From Formicarius rufipectus (Eukaryota; Chordata; Aves; Passeriformes; Formicariidae), in the NCBI GenBank assembly GCA_013399695.1, contig VXAU01004424.1, positions 1-64,000 of the forward strand: DNA of 64,000 bases, written 5' to 3'. Below the pieces are notes generated by a model, which did no database searches, had not been told where the DNA came from, and saw nothing but the letters and a program-made list of their open reading frames with translations. Positions 1-11,930 of the stretch are shown here, piece after piece; the stretch's first letter is position 1; each line of letters opens with the position of its first letter. The translations under genes were made by a program, and so were the position numbers.

Positions 1-230
1 GGTGGGAGCGGCTGTGGGGGCACTGGGAGCGCCAGTAGGCTGTGGCTGGGCAGTGGGGTCCAGCGGGAGCGTTTGGCGACAGGGCAGAGAGGGAGGTAGG
101 TGGCATAAGTGGGACCTGGCGGGCTCCAAGTGCTGTTAAAGTGGAGCCTGGATGAGGGGCAGGAACAGCTGGTGGGAGAGGAGGGGAGGGAGACCAGGTG
201 TGTTAGGTGTGTTGGCTTGTTGCTCTAGCT
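1..230. other. GC-rich left edge with moderate CpG content
   Basis: The first 130 bases are G-rich and hold about six CpG dinucleotides, against a strongly CpG-poor background in most of the window. This could be the tail of a CpG island or exon lying mostly to the left of the window, or a G-rich simple region. I see no open frame, splice site or known repeat in it. The window edge prevents a firmer call. Confidence 0.3.
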
Positions 231-1039
231 GGTGCTGTGTTAGAAGCATCCTTTGGCAGACCTGGAAAGAGACAAAAAATTCAGAAAACCTTTCACTAGA
301 GCTTCTGCTTCTCTGGGTTTATCTATGAGGCAGGTATCAATACATGTCTGTCCTGAAAGCACTCCCCTGGTGACTCTCCTTAGTATAGGTCTACCTGGGA
401 TCATGTACCTGACCTCAACAGCTCCTGTCAGGTTTACAGAGGCGTGCATTACAGCATCTGGCCTAGTGTTGTTCTTCTAGGTGCGTAATCCCTCTACTAC
501 CATCAACCCGTCTGTCCTTCCAGCAGCCCTGAGACATGTGGGTTCAGCTTCAGCTGCTTCCTCAAAGGCAGGGGGACCCAAAACTACACTATAAGAGGAT
601 TTCCCAGGGTTGGCAAATGATCACAAAACACGTGAAGTTACTCAGCAGTGTCACCACATTCACTGGCTACCACTAACCTTTGAAAACATCTGTGTCCACT
701 GGCAAGTGCTGTTGGTTCTGAATGTAACACCTCTAGTCTCACTTTATCCTAAACAACAATGTTAAACATTAAGTAAACCACTTCAGAACAGCCTACTTTC
801 CTCCCACTGCCATTCCCCCCTGTCCTTGGTGTCATGCCTGGCTTGTTCTCCTTTACACCTTGCACTGTGGCCAAAATGCTGTATTTTTAATTCCTTCCTC
901 TTTTTAAATTGGGATGCCAGTAATCAGTTTACAGCCAATATAGACACACTTTCTCCTAGTCTTACAAAATACAGGGGTTTTTATATATACAAAATATGGT
1001 ACTTTTAGAAGGAAAGACTGAGAAATACTCTAAAAATCT
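231..1039. other. Non-coding stretch, nothing recognised
   Basis: There are only short unrelated open frames on both strands, all without codon bias or a recognisable domain. No repeat family, RNA gene or promoter could be identified here. It grades into an A-rich sequence just before the A/C tract. Confidence 0.6.
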
Positions 1040-1155
1040 AAAAAAACCCAACCAAACAAACAAAAAAACCCCCAACAAAACAAAACAAAAAACCACAAAC
1101 AAACCAACAAACAAAAACAAAAACAAAACAAACAAAAACCAACAAAAACCAAAAA
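1040..1155 (+). repeat. A/C-only low-complexity tract (CAAA-like)
   Basis: The + strand contains only A and C for 116 consecutive bases, arranged as irregular CAAA, CAAAA and CCAAA units. It continues with one T interruption to about position 1182. The composition creates meaningless lysine/asparagine/threonine-rich open frames on + and phenylalanine/leucine/valine-rich ones on -, which should not be read as proteins. It is the same type as the larger tract near 20.5 kb. Confidence 0.9.
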
Positions 1156-1182
1156 TAAAAACAAAAACACCAAAAAAAAACA

Positions 1183-3157
1183 ATGCATGGCAGCCACATT
1201 CTCTGCTCTGCCTGGTATATACTCGAATTATGAGGTTGGGTTTAGATATCCCAGCCTGCTGGACTCTTCTGGTTAGGGAGAATCTTTGCTGTTCAGTGAG
1301 GCCTATTTCAAAAGACCTGATGTTTATTCCAGTGATGGTTCTCATGGAAGGAGAGCAATAGGATACTGTTTTCAAAATTGCATTAACCTCTGAGTCTCCC
1401 CACTTACCAAATTCTAGCAGGCAATGCTCCATAGCTTTTTTTGTGCCAACCATTTTATATTTCAATCCCAAACACGTAACTCACAATCCCATTTGACTTT
1501 GATATCACAGCTGAATTGCCCCATCCCAGTCCTGTGGTTTCAGACCCAGCATGGGCAAATTTGGCATTCCACACTTATATGGAAAATGGCTTGAGGGGAA
1601 AAAAATCTATGGAGATTGGCTTTGTTTTTCTCTGTTGATTGGCTTGAGATGGCTAAAGAATAGCTGGGAAGGATTAGGCATGTTAGCTTGATGCTTAAGG
1701 AGGAAAGCTGTGTCTTGGCATTTCTTTCCTAGGGAGCTGGGTCCCAGAATAACTGGGAACACCCACTGAGTGGAACAATTAATTGTTCAGTTGCTCATTA
1801 ACCTCACCCATTACTTAAGCATTTTTTTGCAAAGTTTGAAAGAGATGTTGCTGAATTAACCCTATTTTTTTTCCTGAAATCTGTCTTAATTCGAAGTCTA
1901 CCTTCAATTTTCTCCAACCTTTAAAATCAGTAAACCTCTCTTGTGGGGACAGAGACATTTGTGCTGAAACATGCCATAAGATGAACTGGGAGAAAGCAAG
2001 AGGAATGTTTAGAGAATGCAGTAGCATGGAGGTAATTTTTCACCCTTGATTGTGATATAAACAGGTTTGGTGAACATGGCAATGGGTTTTGTGTACTTTT
2101 TGTTGTATGAAGTGGTGAGGCATTTTGAGATCTGAAGGCAGGAAAACATTGTACTAGCGCTACATATTTATGACTGTATTCTCCAGTTGTTTCTCATCTG
2201 TTTTTCTTAAAATATTTGTTTTTCCATCTTCTCTTTCCTGGGAGATGAGCAGATGCCTTGGTTCATCTCATCCTCTGTAGTGACACAAAAGGCAGGCAGT
2301 ACCATCGCATTACCTGCACTGTGTCAGTCTTGGCTTGTTACACAGTGCTTGGAATTGCCAGTCCTTTACAAGTCACCCAGCAGAGCACAACATTTTTTAC
2401 CTATAACTGATCCCTTTGGTGTTACAGACTAGGGAGATGAAAGCTGAGCACTTCAGATGTGCCTGGGTGGGAAGAAACATATGGTAATTGCACTCCTTTT
2501 GTCTCCCCTTCTCTCCTCACTTTCTAATACTGCCTATGATAAAGCAGGATATTCATATGAAAGATACTGAAGAGGGAGAAAATTCATAGTCATGGCAGCC
2601 AAACCAAAAATGTGATAAATAAACTGAAAATGTTACAGGTCCTGCAAATAGAAGCTCCTCATGTTTCAAATGAGTAATGGATCAGTCTCTCCTCTGCAGG
2701 TCTCCAGAAGCATTTATCTGACTTCTTATTCTGCTGAGCAAAGTCAGAGAATAGCCTGCCCTAGAGGGAAATGCCTGCCAGCCACCACCTCCAAACAAAC
2801 ATTTCTCAAATTAAGTCTTATTGTCTAAGAAAAAGACAAACACAACATTCAGCCTGATAGATGGAAAGAGCCAAGCACCCCTCTTCAAGCACTTGGAAAG
2901 AGGAGGGGGTGAACACCTCTTCAGGAACAACTACCGCTTCCTGAGGCACGTCCTCCTGCTCCCACTGTGGCAAAGGCTAGGTCTGAGTCTGACAGCTGAG
3001 AATCTCACCCTCTGGCTGCTTCCCAGCACCTGCAGGCTGCTTCCTGCAGAGCCAGGCCAGCTGCTTTCCTGGGTCTCTAAAGGGCACGGATTTCTCTTAT
3101 GCTGTTTTTCTACACAGATTTATTTGCATAAAATGAATGTTCTTTAAACTCAGGTTC
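1183..3157. other. Non-coding stretch, nothing recognised
   Basis: This is ordinary AT-leaning sequence with short random open frames. A 108-codon frame near 2821-3147 has no start context, domain or codon signature and is not called. No transposon ends or RNA genes are evident. Confidence 0.6.
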
Positions 3158-3173
3158 TTTTTTTTTTTTTTTN
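3158..3173. repeat. Poly-T run (15) ending in an ambiguous base N
   Basis: Fifteen T residues are followed by a single N at 3173. The N sits exactly at the end of the homopolymer, which suggests unresolved homopolymer length or a base-call failure rather than biology. Confidence 0.9.
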
Positions 3174-5143
3174 AAAAGCCTACTGCCCTTTACTGCAGCT
3201 GTGTCTGTCTTTTAATGTATAAGTTGGTTTCAAACATCTACATAAACCAGCTTTAGGGGCTCTTCTTTCCTGCAGTGCAAAAGGCTTTAGGGAAAACATG
3301 CATCAGTGAAAACTAAATCCAAAACAATAAAGATGAGCAGAAAGCCAAGGACCTGAAAGAGGATTTGGGATGATAAATATTCAACCATATCTATCTAACA
3401 CTAGGTATCTAAATCAGAACACTTTTTGAGTTGCTTTTTTGATTCCCACACTAGAGCCCTCAGGAAACCATGTAAAGAGAGGCAATGCTCACACAGGTAG
3501 TGTCAAAGTAATGCTTTCCCTTTCTCTTCCAAACAGGGCTTTCTGCAAATGAACAGTAACATTTCTGAAGAAGCCTTCTGTAGTAGAAAGGTAGAAGGTG
3601 ATTTTTATGTATATTTTTTGTCACCTTGATTTAATACATGATCAGTTATAGTCCATGAATTAGTCCTACAGCTTGCTAGTGTAGAACAGAAATTTAGTCA
3701 TTCAATCTGAAGACCCTGACTAGTCACATTAAACAAGAAACGCGATCACTTTTTGGCTGTGGATTTAGTTCAGTACAACTCTTGGTGTCAGTCTAATCTC
3801 AGTGAATGTCTACAGGAAGTTGTAGAGGATTCTCTGTGGTCCTTCTAGGTCTTTATAAAACACTAGTCCTTAGCTTATTAGCTTTGAACCCTATGTGGAG
3901 AAACTCTTTTACATATTATGTCAAATGCTATTTTGGAGAGATCTAGCAAGTCCACTCATTATTTGGGTTGAACAGTTTCCCCTCTTATAAAACCTCAGTC
4001 TTCTTTGTTTGTGATTTTGCCAAACTTCAAAAAATGTTTCAACAGAGGATTTTCCATGAGAGACATCCAGCTTAAACTACTTTCAAGATCCAAGTTAAGG
4101 ATGAAAATGCTTTTTTTTTCTCTTGGCCTGAATTTCTTGAGTGCCCTTTTGGGAGAGGGGTGGAGGGATAACTGACAGTTCTTCCCCTGTCTGGAAAGAG
4201 TTCACAATGTGACAAGGAACTGACTATAACACAGATCATGAAGCAAAGAACAGCCTTTGAAAGACCAGGGCAGTTTTCAAGGTACATCTAGACTGTGATT
4301 TCAGAACCTCACAAAGTCTATCCTCTCTGAGCACAAATGGAAGGGAAGCATATATTGCAGCAAGGAAGGATGGGGATAGGAAGGACAGTACCACCCCAGA
4401 AAGATGGACTGTTCTTGTCCCTCTGTCCCCAGGTGATGCAGGGCATTTCATTCAAGTAGTCTTTGAAGAGGTGGGTGGTACCACTGAAAGCCAGAGGCAG
4501 CTGTGCTCTGGACAGAGGAGGTGTCATGCTTAAAAATCCTGAAGGATCAGTAAAGACACACTTCCAACAGAACAATAATTTTCTGGCAAGCTCTGTCTTG
4601 AAAATAATAGTTTTCTGTGGAGGACAGACATTACAGTGATGACTGCCACGGAAGGATAACATGATTGTGTCATTCAAATTGCTGAAACAGAGCATAATGG
4701 CCTTATTTCTGGTATCGCCTCGCTTTTGAATCCTCATCTTGGCAACTTTTGGATTGCTCATCTAAAATAAGTTTTATGTGCCATAATATTAGCCTGACAG
4801 GCTGGAATGCCAGATATTAGACAGACTTCTTAATATCTTTCTAACTTTGCAGTTCCAACATGGAAAAAGCCCAGTCCTGAGACAGTTATGAAACTACAGT
4901 TTTCAGTCATCATCTGTGGATCCTTGGAATGACTGCTGTGGACTTTGTCCAGGTTTACTGCTTGTCATCAGCTAGCCTGCACATGAAATTCAGGATCTTC
5001 CCCTGCACTACATGTTTCTTGGTTTGAAAATGAAAAACATGGATTTGAAGCATCAAGGCTGATTCTCCTAGTGTCCTATTGCTGATGGCTCACCAGTTGG
5101 GTTTGATTAGATATACCTGAGTATTACATTGTGATTAGAACAG
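3174..5143. other. Non-coding stretch, nothing recognised
   Basis: No coding exon, repeat family or RNA gene could be supported. The longest frame is a 147-codon minus-strand one at 4318-4761; its composition is unremarkable and it matches no family I know, so it is left uncalled. Confidence 0.55.
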
Positions 5144-5169
5144 AATAAACCTTGCAAAAAAAAAAAAAA
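5144..5169 (+). other. AATAAA followed by an A14 run; possible retroposed 3' tail
   Basis: An AATAAA hexamer at 5144-5149 is followed six bases later by a 14-base A run (5156-5169). This order is what the 3' end of a retroposed transcript leaves behind. The spacing is shorter than the usual 10-30 bases, and the preceding few hundred bases show no coding remnant. I found no flanking target duplication. Chance is equally likely. Confidence 0.2.
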
Positions 5170-7448
5170 GATTGTATTTGGATGGTTATCTTTTTTGTTT
5201 TGTTTGGGTTTTTTTTTTTCCTTTTGTGAATTGGCCATAAGGTAGTTATGACTATGTCCAACATTTTTGCTTAATCAAAATTACTCAGTGGACAACTCCT
5301 CAGTCAAAAGCAATTTGAGAGCAGCCTATATCTAATATGCACTATTTGGACACTGAAGGAGTTGAATGAATTAATGACTCATAAGGATGGGCTTGCACCT
5401 TGTTCCCCCACTGGGCAAGTAAAACTTAGCTTCAAGTTTTGTGCATGATCACTCCCATTGTACAAGTCCAAAATTTCTCTTTTCTGCAAATGTTTCCAAA
5501 TGTTGCTTAAAAATCTACTGCTTGGCACAAACAATAAGTGCTGTCAAATTCAATGTGCACTTGGACACCTGCAGGGCCTCTGGAAACCAGCTCCTGATTG
5601 CTGGACAAGTATGAACAACTTAAATTACAGGCAGTAAATGCTTCACTTCACACTTCCTTTTTATTAAAAAGCCAATAAACTTTTTTGGCCTGTATGATAT
5701 CCCTAAGTGAATCGCTTGTAAAGATGTGAATGAATACTTCCAGAAAATTGTTTGTATGTACAAGATCCGACCAGGGAAATTTCTTGGATGTATACAGGAC
5801 ACCCTCTGGAAGAATTGTGTGTCACTTGTAGGGCACCATATCTGATACCACAAGAGCAAAATACTTACAACATAGAATCATAATCAAAACATACAGCAAT
5901 TTCCCTGGTTCACTTCTATAGGCCTGTTAACTCCTGGCTATCATGGATTTTGAGCAGCTCTGATCCGATACTGGGCTTTACATTACTCAGGGGCTTTGTT
6001 AATTACATCATAGCTTTTTATGAATTTTGAGAGACTAATCTCTTAGAAATTAGAAACTTCCAAACTCTTCTGATAAAATAATTTAGCTGCTCTTTTAATA
6101 AAAGAAATCTAAAGGATTCAGGAAGGGAACAGAGTATTTTACTCAATGGTTTTGTGCTCTAGGAATAAAGGCTAATATGCATAAACTGCTTTAAGGGAAG
6201 AGGTAAAGGGGAAGGGGACTAGAAGACTTTTGGTCTGTCCTCAAGATTTTTCCATCTGGATCCAATCATTGTGTTGTTTCTGCCAGTACAGACAGCACTG
6301 GACATAGCCATGCTGTTTGCATTCTGCCTCACAGGCAACTGGGACTTGAAGGTTGCAATTAGGCTTAAATCAGGACCCGTAGAAGGAGTTCACCTTGACT
6401 GGAGCCAGTAAGCACCCTGGCTCCCTTTGTGCTCAATGAAAAGAGTGGGGCAATTGAGGAGCAAAGCACCCATTTTGGGATGAGCCATGGCATGCCCAAG
6501 ACTCCACTGGTCACACTGATGAGGTCTCTGTTCGCTAAGCATTATTAATTATGCCATACCCAGATGTCTGGCATGTCTCTTGCACTACAGCTGCAGCTCC
6601 TCTTGCTAACCATGCTGGGCTGTACTTGCAAGTCTGGCTGGAAAGTCACAAGTGTAGAAGATGCCTACAGGGTCTCAGCTAAGCAGTTCAAGACAGGAGA
6701 GGCTACACTTCTGGGGAAGCAGTGAGCAGGGGGAGCTGTTCCTTGCCACCTCCCCAGGAGCTGCCACAGCACATGGCACATTAGCAGGAGCAGAGTGGTG
6801 CCCAGAGCACAACAACAATCCCAGTGTGGTCACGCCTTGCTGAGACATCTCCTGGGACATCTGCAGATGGGAGGAAATTGAATTCCTTCTCCCCCAGATC
6901 TGTGTTTTGCTTCCATACCAAACTATTCTCACTCCAAGAACTTTGCTCACATGCATTTCTCCACATAATTCAGTTTCTTCTTTCCTCTGTAAATCACATG
7001 CATAATGCACTATAGAGCCCCATTTATGAAAGCATGATCTATGACAAAAACCTCCTAACACCAGTAAATCTTCTTTTAATGAATTGGACCTGTAGCTTCA
7101 ATTATGAAGCTGGGATGTGATGGCTGCTGAGCAAGCCATGCCAACAACAACACTGAGACAGATCACTGTCATAAGGGTGTTAGGAGGGTCTTGGGAAAGG
7201 CTTGGATGCTCCCTCTTTCCCTTCAAGTACTTTCACATCTGCACCACATTAAAACCAAGTCCAGATGACTTTGCTGGGATCTCCAGTGTTCTTGGGAGTA
7301 TTTACATTATCAGAAAAGAAACCACTAATTTATTTGTTCAATATTCCACAAAAATATACTCCTAGCCCAGTGTGAAACAGCTCACATTTATCTGGTTTGC
7401 TTTGTTTTCAAATGGACCTACCCTGGATTTTCAGTTTTACAGTGTATA
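5170..7448. other. Non-coding stretch, nothing recognised
   Basis: It includes a short T/G-rich stretch near 5190-5220 and otherwise unremarkable sequence. A CATAGAATCATA string at 5871-5882 recalls the tail of avian CR1 elements, but no CR1 body follows it. No genes are supported. Confidence 0.6.
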
Positions 7449-7467
7449 TAAAGAATTAAATTCTTTA
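7449..7467. repeat. 19-base near-perfect palindrome
   Basis: TAAAGAATT and its reverse complement AATTCTTTA flank a single central A. A TATATAA string overlaps the left arm. The element is AT-rich and may be fortuitous; a homeodomain-type binding site is possible but unproven. Confidence 0.5.
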
Positions 7468-9102
7468 ATTAGATTGTAAACCCTCTGGATCATATTTTTA
7501 CACTGTTTCTGTTCACTGCATACCATGAGACACTACTGTCCTTCAGCATGATTAGGAATAAAGCTCTTCCAGATATCATGTAAGAGCTGGATGGGCCATT
7601 TTACAGGGAGAGGCAGATCTAGTGGCTCCCACATGGACAGATGATGGGAAGGTTGAAGGTGCTGTTTCTGTCCTCTCCTTTGGGAAGTATATTTGGGCCA
7701 TCTATAAAATATGGTGTTGTTGAGCCTTTTTCTCTTCTCCAGTAGTGAGAAATTTCAGTGGACACTGTGATAGGTGATGCTCTTATCTTTCTGGCCTTGG
7801 GAACAGAGAAGGGGGCAAAGCACAGAGGAAATGCTCACCCCTCAGACCTTCCTGCCCTCTTCTGTGACTAGTGTGATGATAAAAGCACTGGGATTACCTC
7901 AGATATTGTTCTGTGAAGGACCTCAGATTTCCATTTTTAATGTAGAAATCAGGATGGTTTCCACCTATTCCTGTCATGTTGATAGCAACAACAAGCTTTT
8001 CTTGCTACCTGCTTCTTCTGTTGGCCTCACAGAGTAACACTCATGAGTCACCTTGGTCCTGTAGTAAAACTCAGTATAGCAGAGGACCTCTTTGACTCTA
8101 TTTTACTTTTTTGGAAGCTGCCACTTGTCCTGTTTTCTGTCTTCCTGCAGCAGTCTGGGTCATGTTGATTTAGTGATGGAAGATCCCTTGATGGAGAAAT
8201 GTGAGAAAAGAATATTAAAATAATATATTTTCCTTACTGGAATGCTTGTCCTAGAGACACCTGTTCCTGTGGATTTTCATCACATGAAGTGGATGCTGGT
8301 CTAGTAGAGCTAGTGCAGCACATAGGCACTCTTGTGTACTACAAGGTGTGGTGGTGTCTGGATTGATGACAAAACCAGACATCTAGCTTGCTAAAGAGAG
8401 ATTGCTGAGCACTGAGGAGACCTACTAAAGTTCTTCTATGTTGCAGTATCTCCTTCCCCAAAGTCACATACATTATTCCTACTGGTAAAGAAGAAAACTA
8501 TATTGAAAGTATTAACATTTTGAACACAGTCAGCTGAAATTTGGCTTCTGGACAATGTCAATGATCCAGATTTGTTATTGCTTTTGTTCCTGTGAAAGTG
8601 CCTGGCTTGGACAGGAGTTTCAAATTGGGTAGGTGCAAATAAATGCTTCCATGCATTCCCCTACTTTCGCAATATGCTGATGAAAAGAGGTAAATTATGC
8701 AGAAAATGTCCCCTCTCCTTAGCCCTACCCCAATCCCAAATTAAAACACAATCCTGCTCATCATTGCTTGGCAGGGGAGAAGTGGCTGTGCCTGGCTGTG
8801 CACACAGATCTTCGCTGTCTGCCTTCTCTGTGTGCTCACAGCTGCTGGAAGAAAGCCAGCAGCCGTCACCTGTGTGTGTGCCCAAGCGCAGCAGAAAGGC
8901 TGCATGTGTTTCGGCCTCTGAGGGGCCACAGCAGTTTGGGGTATGGCAGAGTACACACACGTGGGTGCACCTTTGGTGTGGCCTTCTGGTGACAGTCACA
9001 CATCATCTATGGTACTTGGGAATTTGAGGATGAGTATTTCTCCTAATAGCTCAGTTTCTGAAAATTAGTTGAGGGTACATCAGTAAGGTCAGGCATTGCT
9101 CA
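7468..9102. other. Non-coding stretch, nothing recognised
   Basis: Short open frames on both strands overlap each other around 8660-9030, where the GC content rises and a few CpGs occur. None shows exon signals or a recognisable product. No repeat or RNA gene was identified. Confidence 0.6.
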
Positions 9103-9136
9103 TGAGTCAAAAATGAGTCACTCATTATCTAGATAA
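9103..9136. promoter_or_regulatory. Candidate enhancer core: two AP-1 sites plus inverted GATA pair
   Basis: TGAGTCA, the AP-1 (Fos/Jun) consensus, occurs at 9103-9109 and again at 9114-9120. The second copy is the centre of a perfect 15-base palindrome, AATGAGTCACTCATT (9112-9126). It overlaps TTATCTAGATAA (9125-9136), a perfect palindrome of two back-to-back GATA-factor sites. Three consensus sites in 34 bases is dense for random sequence. Binding and activity are inferred only. Confidence 0.35.
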
Positions 9137-11631
9137 CAAACTGTAAATGTTCTGGTCTGGAAAATCATTTTGCTGGTACAGACTAATCATTAAAGTCCCT
9201 GGACCTCAGTCAGCTGCATGACCCAGGAGGAGATTTCAGGGAAGGGTGTAACTGAGAAAGCAAGAGAAAAGACCTTAGGACTGCAGCCAGTTTTAGTCAG
9301 AGGAACTGCTTTGTTATTGTATTACAGCTGCATGGTGTTTTTAACAATAAACTCTGCTTCAGACCCAGGCTGAAACAGGTGCTGCTGTGATTCATATGGC
9401 CAAACAAGTTACAAATCCCACATGAAGTAATTTTTGAAAGTCTTTTGAAAGCATTGTTTGGGCAGCAGCAGGGCTCTTTTCAAGCCCTACTCTGGTTGCA
9501 ACTCTTATTTCTTAAAGTATAGTTATACAAACAAGTGACTGTGGGGATGTGCATGTACATCATATCATATTTTCCACAGCAAGATCCCATTCACAGCCTG
9601 TGGTAAGTTCCCTAACCATTAAGGAAAATTTGTTCCAAGGCAAGAGGTTACCTCTGAGAAGTTGCCACTAGCAGCCACACTGACACTGTAAATCCACACC
9701 TTTATTCCGTGCAACCTGTTTGTGTTGCTGTACCCTGTGTTACTAATGCCCTTGTTAGAGGTGTAGTTTCACGGCTGCAAGAAGCAGCTGTGCAGGAGGT
9801 ACTTGTGAAGTTCATGGGGTGTTGGAAATGGATATGGCTACCTGAGCAGTCAACGGGGAAAGAGGGAAGAAGTCCAGTGTAAGTGTCAATTTATAAGCCT
9901 ATGTGTCACCGTGTTATCTGCCTCCTCCATCCATCCATTGCTTGGAAAATTCTGTATAGTGGGAGGTTTTTGAAATGAATCCTAATATTAACTCTCAGAA
10001 TTCAAAGGAGGAGGGCTGAATTTGCTGTCAGCTCCATTGGACACAATACAGTTGCTGGCCATGTCAGCAGCATGTGGAGGTAGTGGGGACCTGCTGTAGG
10101 CACGTGTGGTCTCACAGGAAAATAACTCCTGCACTTCTGATGAGCTTCTATGGACACTGCATGGCCTGGGCTAGTGGAAGTCCATCTCATTGTGTGGAGA
10201 GGCCATTGACACAGTGTAGATTTCATTTTATGTACTTCTTTCACAGACTTCATTTTATCCGTTACTCTCCTTTATATGAGTAAATGGGAAATAGTGAGTG
10301 AATGGGACAAGGATTACATTTGAAGTCTACTCGTATTCTCCCTCCAGCTAGGATTTCTAGTGCCTCAAATTCCATAAATTAGTGATGAGGTTAAATACTG
10401 CCAGAGAAATATGGGCTAAGGTTGGAGCTCCAGCAGTCCAGTATCTAGGTAATAACTAGATATGTATTATTCATGAACACTTTATTAATGTTCACATTAA
10501 GTCATTATAATTCTTTCAGTACCAATGTCCCTGTTTCATATGAGTAGTGTTTAATATTAGCTGGTTTTCAGCCGTCTCCAGCCAAATAAAATCAGTCTTC
10601 ATTAATTCTGTCTTGCTTATATCAACAAACATGAAACATAATGAACTCACTTTGCTCCGTGACTTATCTTGCCAGGATGAGAAAGCAAACTTAACCACAG
10701 CCAAACATTCCCCAGTGTTTTGTTTTCACAGCAAACGGTCCAACCTGTGAAAGGACTGTGACAGTGCCACAGGATGCTGCACCCTCCCAGCTCCTTTGTC
10801 TGCCAGCACAGGAGAGCCTCTGTGCCTGCCCTCCCTGACACCAGCTGCCCTGGGTGGGCAATACGGCCCTGCCGCGGGTCCTACGGTTGAACTGCTTTCC
10901 AGAAAGGCTCAAAGAAGAATATTCCCCAACAGCAGTCTCTTTCCTGAGTGGTGACCCCTGTCCAAGGCACCAGGTTGGACACTGTGAGAGCAGCCCTGGT
11001 GCTGAGCTGGCAGCACAGGAGTCCAGGCTGTGCAGCAAGTATTAGGAAACTGCCCTATCTCTTGAGTGAGTCCAACTCATAATGATGGAGACAGGAAATT
11101 TTGGGTATACCCAAACCAATCTCTATTAAGAGTTTGAAAGCAAGGCACTGGGAATGTTTTTAAACCACAAAGGCAATGACAAGAAAAAAAGCATAGATTA
11201 ATGTCAGGTTCTTATGATTAAATCTAATTTTTCCCAGTATTACTTGAAAATTAGAAGCAGACAAAATTATCCGTCATGTTGTAGATAACTTGGCTGTAGA
11301 AATATGTCTTCAACATATGTTGAAAAGTAAATGCTAATATGATTAGTAGACTATTAATTCTAGCATCAACCTTGCCTGCATGGGATCTGTGTGCATAGAA
11401 AATAAGGTATTTGGAGCAAAGACCAGTGTTTCTCTGTATCTGTAAAGCAGGTGGTGCCCCAGCTCGTGTTGCAGGCATGGCTGCAGTGCCACATTTGTGT
11501 CATTTGGTGGCAGAGAGGTAAAGGCGAGGTCTTCCCCTGGTGCTCTGACCCATGTGGGCTCCCAGGATTGCTCAACAACCTGACATTATTGCTTTTCTGT
11601 TTGCTGTTTTTTTTCTTTAATGCTAATCTGA
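9137..11631. other. Non-coding stretch, nothing recognised
   Basis: No exon, repeat or RNA gene is supported. A small local CpG cluster occurs near 10865-10890. Overlapping short frames on both strands at 10516-11045 look like random open sequence. Confidence 0.55.
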
Positions 11632-11637
11632 GATGGG

Positions 11638-11854
11638 CGGCGGGCGTTGGCTGAGAGGTGCAAGTTGCCGCCTGTGGAGCCGGTTCCTCCTCTGAGGACG
11701 CCGGTTCTAATCCCGAGGAACTCGCTGTTGCCGTCCGAGCTGCTCGGCCGTGGCAAGATGAACCTCAGGAGTAAAGGGGGTGGGGCCAGTTCCGCGCACC
11801 CTGTGCCTCACCTAAAAAATCCATTGCGCAGGCTTATCCCAAAATCTTCGTGCG
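11638..11854. promoter_or_regulatory. Small CpG-dense island
   Basis: I count 18 CpG dinucleotides in about 217 bases, far above the surrounding sequence, with an abrupt onset after an AT-rich, T-rich stretch. Such density fits a promoter-proximal or 5' untranslated segment, or a fairly recently copied GC-rich mRNA whose CpGs have not yet decayed. There is no clear TATA box upstream. The segment also carries TGGCTGAGAGG (11648-11658) and GGTTCTAATCC (11703-11713), which resemble the A and B boxes of a Pol III promoter. Confidence 0.55.
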
Positions 11855-11930
11855 TGAAGTCCAGCCAGCAACAAAGCAGGTGGAATAGGTCTGAGCATTA
11901 GACTAAAAATCTGATATTGAAAAATTGGCA

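Noticed and set aside
4318..4761. A 147-codon minus-strand frame beginning MSNPKVAKMRIQKRG
   Set aside because: The start looked protein-like, but the rest is disordered and matches nothing known to me.
5871..5882. CATAGAATCATA, like a minus-strand CR1 LINE tail
   Set aside because: The sequence that follows lacks the conserved CR1 3' region, so the match is only 12 bases.
11648..11730. A genuine tRNA gene in the CpG island
   Set aside because: The T-arm pairs at only three of five positions, no acceptor stem closes, and no T-run terminator follows.
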